7,121 nt of DNA from Candidatus Altarchaeota archaeon (lineage in GTDB: Archaea; Altiarchaeota; Altiarchaeia; IMC4; SCGC-AAA252-I15): NCBI GenBank assembly GCA_026394745.1, contig JAPKXP010000191.1, positions 1 to 7,121 of the forward strand, in the 5' to 3' direction. This document shows positions 5,208 through 7,121 of this stretch, piece after piece. How positions within the stretch are numbered: position 1 is the first letter of the stretch; every line of letters starts with the position of its first letter. Under the pieces are notes generated by a model. The model was not told the origin of the DNA and made no database searches. It worked only from the letters and a program-made list of their open reading frames with translations. The position numbers and the translations under genes are program-made.

Positions 5208-6830
5208 TTAGTCTCCCATCCCGCCTGGTGGCATGGCGCCGCCTGCTTTCGGCTTGTTGGAGGCTATCACATCGTCAATCCTCAGGATCATCTCCGCGGT
5301 CTCTGAGGAGCTCTTGAGGATCTGGCTCTTCATCTTCACAGGTTCGATGACGTTCTTTGAGAACATGTCATCGATTTTGCCGTCCAAGACGGCGACGCCG
5401 TATCCGGCGCCATCCTTCCTCTCGTGCGTGCTCCTTAAGCCGACTAGGGTGTCGATGGCGTCCATCCCCGCTGATTCTGCAAGGGTTCTCGGGATTATCT
5501 CTAAGCTGTCTGCGAAGGCGTTTACCGCTAGCTGTTCGCGGCCTCCGATGCTGTCGGAGTACCTGCGCAGCTCTTTTGCCATCTCGATTTCGATGGCTCC
5601 GCCGCCTGCGACGTATTTGCCGGATTCGATGGCTGCCGCGACGACGCAGACTGCGTCGTGTATTCCTCGTTCGGCCTCGTCGACGACGTGTTCCGTCCCT
5701 CCGCGAACCAGTATGCTAACGGCCTTGGGGTTTTTGCAGTCGCGTATGAAGAGCATGTCGTCGCCTGAGACCTTCTTCTCCTCGACGAGTTTCGCAAAGC
5801 CGAGGTCGTCTTTGGACAGTTCCTTTATGCTTGTCACGACCCTTGCGCCTGTGGCTTTTGCGAGCTTCTTCATATCGGATTCCTTCACGCGCCTTGCGGC
5901 CAGTATGCCGGCTTTGGCGAGGAAGTGCTGCGGGAGGTCTTCGATCCCTTTCTGGCAGAGTAGGACGTTTGCGCCGCTATTCACGACTGCATCCACCAGC
6001 GCTTTCAGGGTCTTCTCTTCTTGGTCAATGAATGCCTGAAGTTGCATCGGGTCCGTTATCTGTATCTCGGCGTCGGTTTCGGTCTTCTTTATCTCGAATG
6101 CTCCGTCGACGAGCGCGATCTTTGCGTTCTCGACCCTCTTCGGCATCCCCGAGTGTATGACCTCTTTGTCTATTATGATACCCCTTATCAGTTCCGTGTC
6201 CGTTACGGCGCTGCCTTGCTTCTTCTCCACCTGTATGTCATCCACGTCGGCCTTCATCTTGCCGTTTACTTCCTCAGCGACCTGCGTTACCGCATTCACC
6301 GCGATCTCTGCCAGGTAGTCTCTGTACCCGCCGACACTCTTGCCAGTCATCGACGTCATAGCAATCTTCTTCAGTGTAGCCTTGTCTGTGACTGACACCA
6401 GCTTGCCTGCCCGGTCCAACGCTTCCTGAGCTTTGGTGGCCGCCATCCTGTATCCGCGGGCGATGATAGTTGGGTGTATGCCCAGGTCAAGGAGCTTCTC
6501 GGCGTTGGATAGCAGCTCTCCTGTCATGACGACGGCGGTCGTGGTTCCGTCCCCGACTTCGTCGTCCTGAGTCTTCGCAACCTCTACGATCATTTTCGCC
6601 GCAGGGTGCTCTACGTTCATCTCCTTGACGATTGTCGCACCATCGTTCGTGATGACGATGTCACCTAGGTCGTCTACGAGCATCTTATCCATCCCCATAG
6701 GCCCCATGGTGCTTCTCACCATCTGAGACATAGCCTTAGCGGCCGCTATGTTGCTTCTTTGGGCGTCGCGGCCCTGAGTCCTTAGCGCCCCTTCGGACAG
6801 AATATAGATCTGTTGTCCTTGTTGTGCCAT
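5208..6830 (-). CDS. ths: Thermosome subunit (group II chaperonin)
   Basis: This complete 540-residue subunit belongs to the archaeal CCT-like chaperonin, which forms double-ring cages in the cytoplasm and folds proteins using ATP. Family signatures are intact: the nucleotide-binding STMGPMGMDKML (40-51), TNDGATI (61-67) with Asp63, GDGTTTAVV (93-101) with Asp94, AGGGAIE (408-414) and the hydrolysis-related HDA (391-393). The apical domain with its built-in lid segment spans roughly 210-370. The C-terminus ends in AMPPGGMGD, a short form of the Gly-Met tail that points into the ring cavity. ATG 6830 is preceded by a GAGGTGA site (6838-6844) and a TTTATATA box (6884-6891), so the start is secure and expression is probably strong. 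Codon use is AAG-rich like the methyltransferase and ABC genes. Only one subunit gene is in the window, so alpha or beta cannot be assigned. A 33-nt direct repeat lies on either side of the gene. Confidence 0.97.
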   Translation of the reverse strand: MAQQGQQIYILSEGALRTQGRDAQRSNIAAAKAMSQMVRSTMGPMGMDKMLVDDLGDIVITNDGATIVKEMNVEHPAAKMIVEVAKTQDDEVGDGTTTAVVMTGELLSNAEKLLDLGIHPTIIARGYRMAATKAQEALDRAGKLVSVTDKATLKKIAMTSMTGKSVGGYRDYLAEIAVNAVTQVAEEVNGKMKADVDDIQVEKKQGSAVTDTELIRGIIIDKEVIHSGMPKRVENAKIALVDGAFEIKKTETDAEIQITDPMQLQAFIDQEEKTLKALVDAVVNSGANVLLCQKGIEDLPQHFLAKAGILAARRVKESDMKKLAKATGARVVTSIKELSKDDLGFAKLVEEKKVSGDDMLFIRDCKNPKAVSILVRGGTEHVVDEAERGIHDAVCVVAAAIESGKYVAGGGAIEIEMAKELRRYSDSIGGREQLAVNAFADSLEIIPRTLAESAGMDAIDTLVGLRSTHERKDGAGYGVAVLDGKIDDMFSKNVIEPVKMKSQILKSSSETAEMILRIDDVIASNKPKAGGAMPPGGMGD

Positions 6831-6837
6831 ATTAGAT

Positions 6838-6844
6838 TCACCTC
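6838..6844 (-). promoter_or_regulatory. Ribosome binding site of the thermosome gene
   Basis: On the minus strand this reads GAGGTGA, 7 nt before ATG 6830. It is a near-perfect match to the archaeal anti-Shine-Dalgarno sequence and fixes the start. Confidence 0.85.
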
Positions 6845-6883
6845 AAACAATCAAATTCTTGAGAAAAATAATAGGTTTGCCTG

Positions 6884-6891
6884 TATATAAA
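6884..6891 (-). promoter_or_regulatory. TATA box of the thermosome gene
   Basis: On the minus strand this reads TTTATATA, the consensus archaeal TATA box. Transcription would begin near 6861, giving a leader of about 30 nt that carries the ribosome binding site. No clear heat-shock operator palindrome is seen around it. Confidence 0.8.
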
Positions 6892-7009
6892 AGACACCTC
6901 AGATACAATCCACAGAATACGAGGATAAAAAAACAATACATTCCAAGATGAACCATTATCCCCTACTTATACCTCCCCCCAGATACAGACGTCTTTAGAC
7001 ACCCATCAA

Positions 7010-7042
7010 GACATCGTGTGTAATTCTTTCTCGAATCAGGCA
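7010..7042 (+). repeat. Direct repeat copy B
   Basis: This copy begins GACATCGTGTGTAAT and ends GAATCAGGCA, in the same orientation as copy A (5041-5073). It lies upstream of the thermosome promoter and just before a possible plus-strand gene start. The two copies are 1969 nt apart. Confidence 0.6.
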
Positions 7043-7055
7043 AACATTATCTGCT

Positions 7056-7121
7056 GTGCGTCTTGACAGAATAGCCCTGAACGGAGTCTTGACGTTGAGC
7101 CTAGCCGTGACAGGAATCGGG
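7056..7121 (+). CDS. Possible gene start with a hydrophobic N-terminus, cut by the window edge
   Basis: From GTG 7056, 22 codons are open to the right edge (MRLDRIALNGV, then LTLSLAVTGIG). A short basic stretch followed by a hydrophobic run is typical of a signal peptide or first membrane helix. No clear Shine-Dalgarno site or well-placed TATA box precedes it, and a competing minus-strand frame (7120-6995) is also open across this stretch. Too little is visible to assign a family. If real, it is divergent from the thermosome gene. Confidence 0.3.
   Translation, partial: MRLDRIALNGVLTLSLAVTGIG

Noticed and set aside
5233..6039. Long plus-strand frame of 268 codons
   Set aside because: It lies antisense to the thermosome gene. 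It stays open because of that gene's codon bias, and its Ser/Ala/Pro-rich product matches nothing.
6843..6956. Short hydrophobic 37-codon minus-strand frame ending at the thermosome ribosome binding site, considered as a leader peptide
   Set aside because: The consensus TATA box of the thermosome gene lies inside it, so the main transcript would start after its ATG.
6995..7120. Minus-strand frame of 41 codons open from the right edge
   Set aside because: It has no recognisable motif and mixed codon use, and it overlaps repeat copy B and a competing plus-strand frame. Openness over 41 codons alone is weak evidence.

Overview
The window is chromosomal DNA from an archaeon. The main evidence is a complete group II chaperonin (thermosome) gene. 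Supporting signs are TATA-type promoter boxes placed for leaderless or short-leader transcripts, GGTGA-type ribosome binding sites, and a tRNA gene with an intron at position 37/38 and no encoded CCA. The lineage within Archaea cannot be fixed from the window. Several genes here (OmdA/YdeI-like, YhaM-like, HNH-like remnant) belong to families best known from bacteria, so some gene import is likely.

Layout. Positions 1-150 hold the start of an unrecognised minus-strand gene. It is divergent from a tight plus-strand run of four genes (229-3247): a predicted archaeal SAM methyltransferase (COG2521-like), a ModF/YlmA-type ABC ATPase (COG1119-like), an aldo/keto reductase, and an OmdA/YdeI-like protein. 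The genes overlap by 4 nt or lie 1-4 nt apart and look like one operon. Lysine codon use switches from AAG to AAA between the second and third genes, which suggests that the last two joined later.

Positions 3266-3552 (minus) are a tRNA-Leu(UAG) gene split by a 203-nt intron that folds almost entirely into hairpins. I regard this as the most unusual object in the window. It lies beyond the ends of the protein-gene track and is easily missed. Positions 3693-3989 (plus) are the decayed C-terminal part of an HNH-like gene with an in-frame TGA. Together, 1852-3989 looks like an accessory pocket next to a tRNA gene.

Positions 4008-4985 (minus) encode an OB-fold plus HD-domain protein of the YhaM 3'-5' exoribonuclease type. 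Its TATA box supports a start 27 nt inside the longest possible frame. Positions 5078-5185 (minus) are a 3' fragment of a winged-helix gene just downstream of the thermosome gene (5208-6830, minus). The thermosome gene has a textbook TTTATATA box and a GAGGTGA ribosome binding site. A 33-nt imperfect direct repeat (27/33 identical) lies on both sides of the thermosome and winged-helix block, at 5041-5073 and 7010-7042. A possible plus-strand gene start runs off the right edge.

No gene-free stretch exceeds 300 nt once the tRNA and the two remnants are counted. Positions 3553-3692 and 6831-7055 contain only promoter-type and repeat elements.
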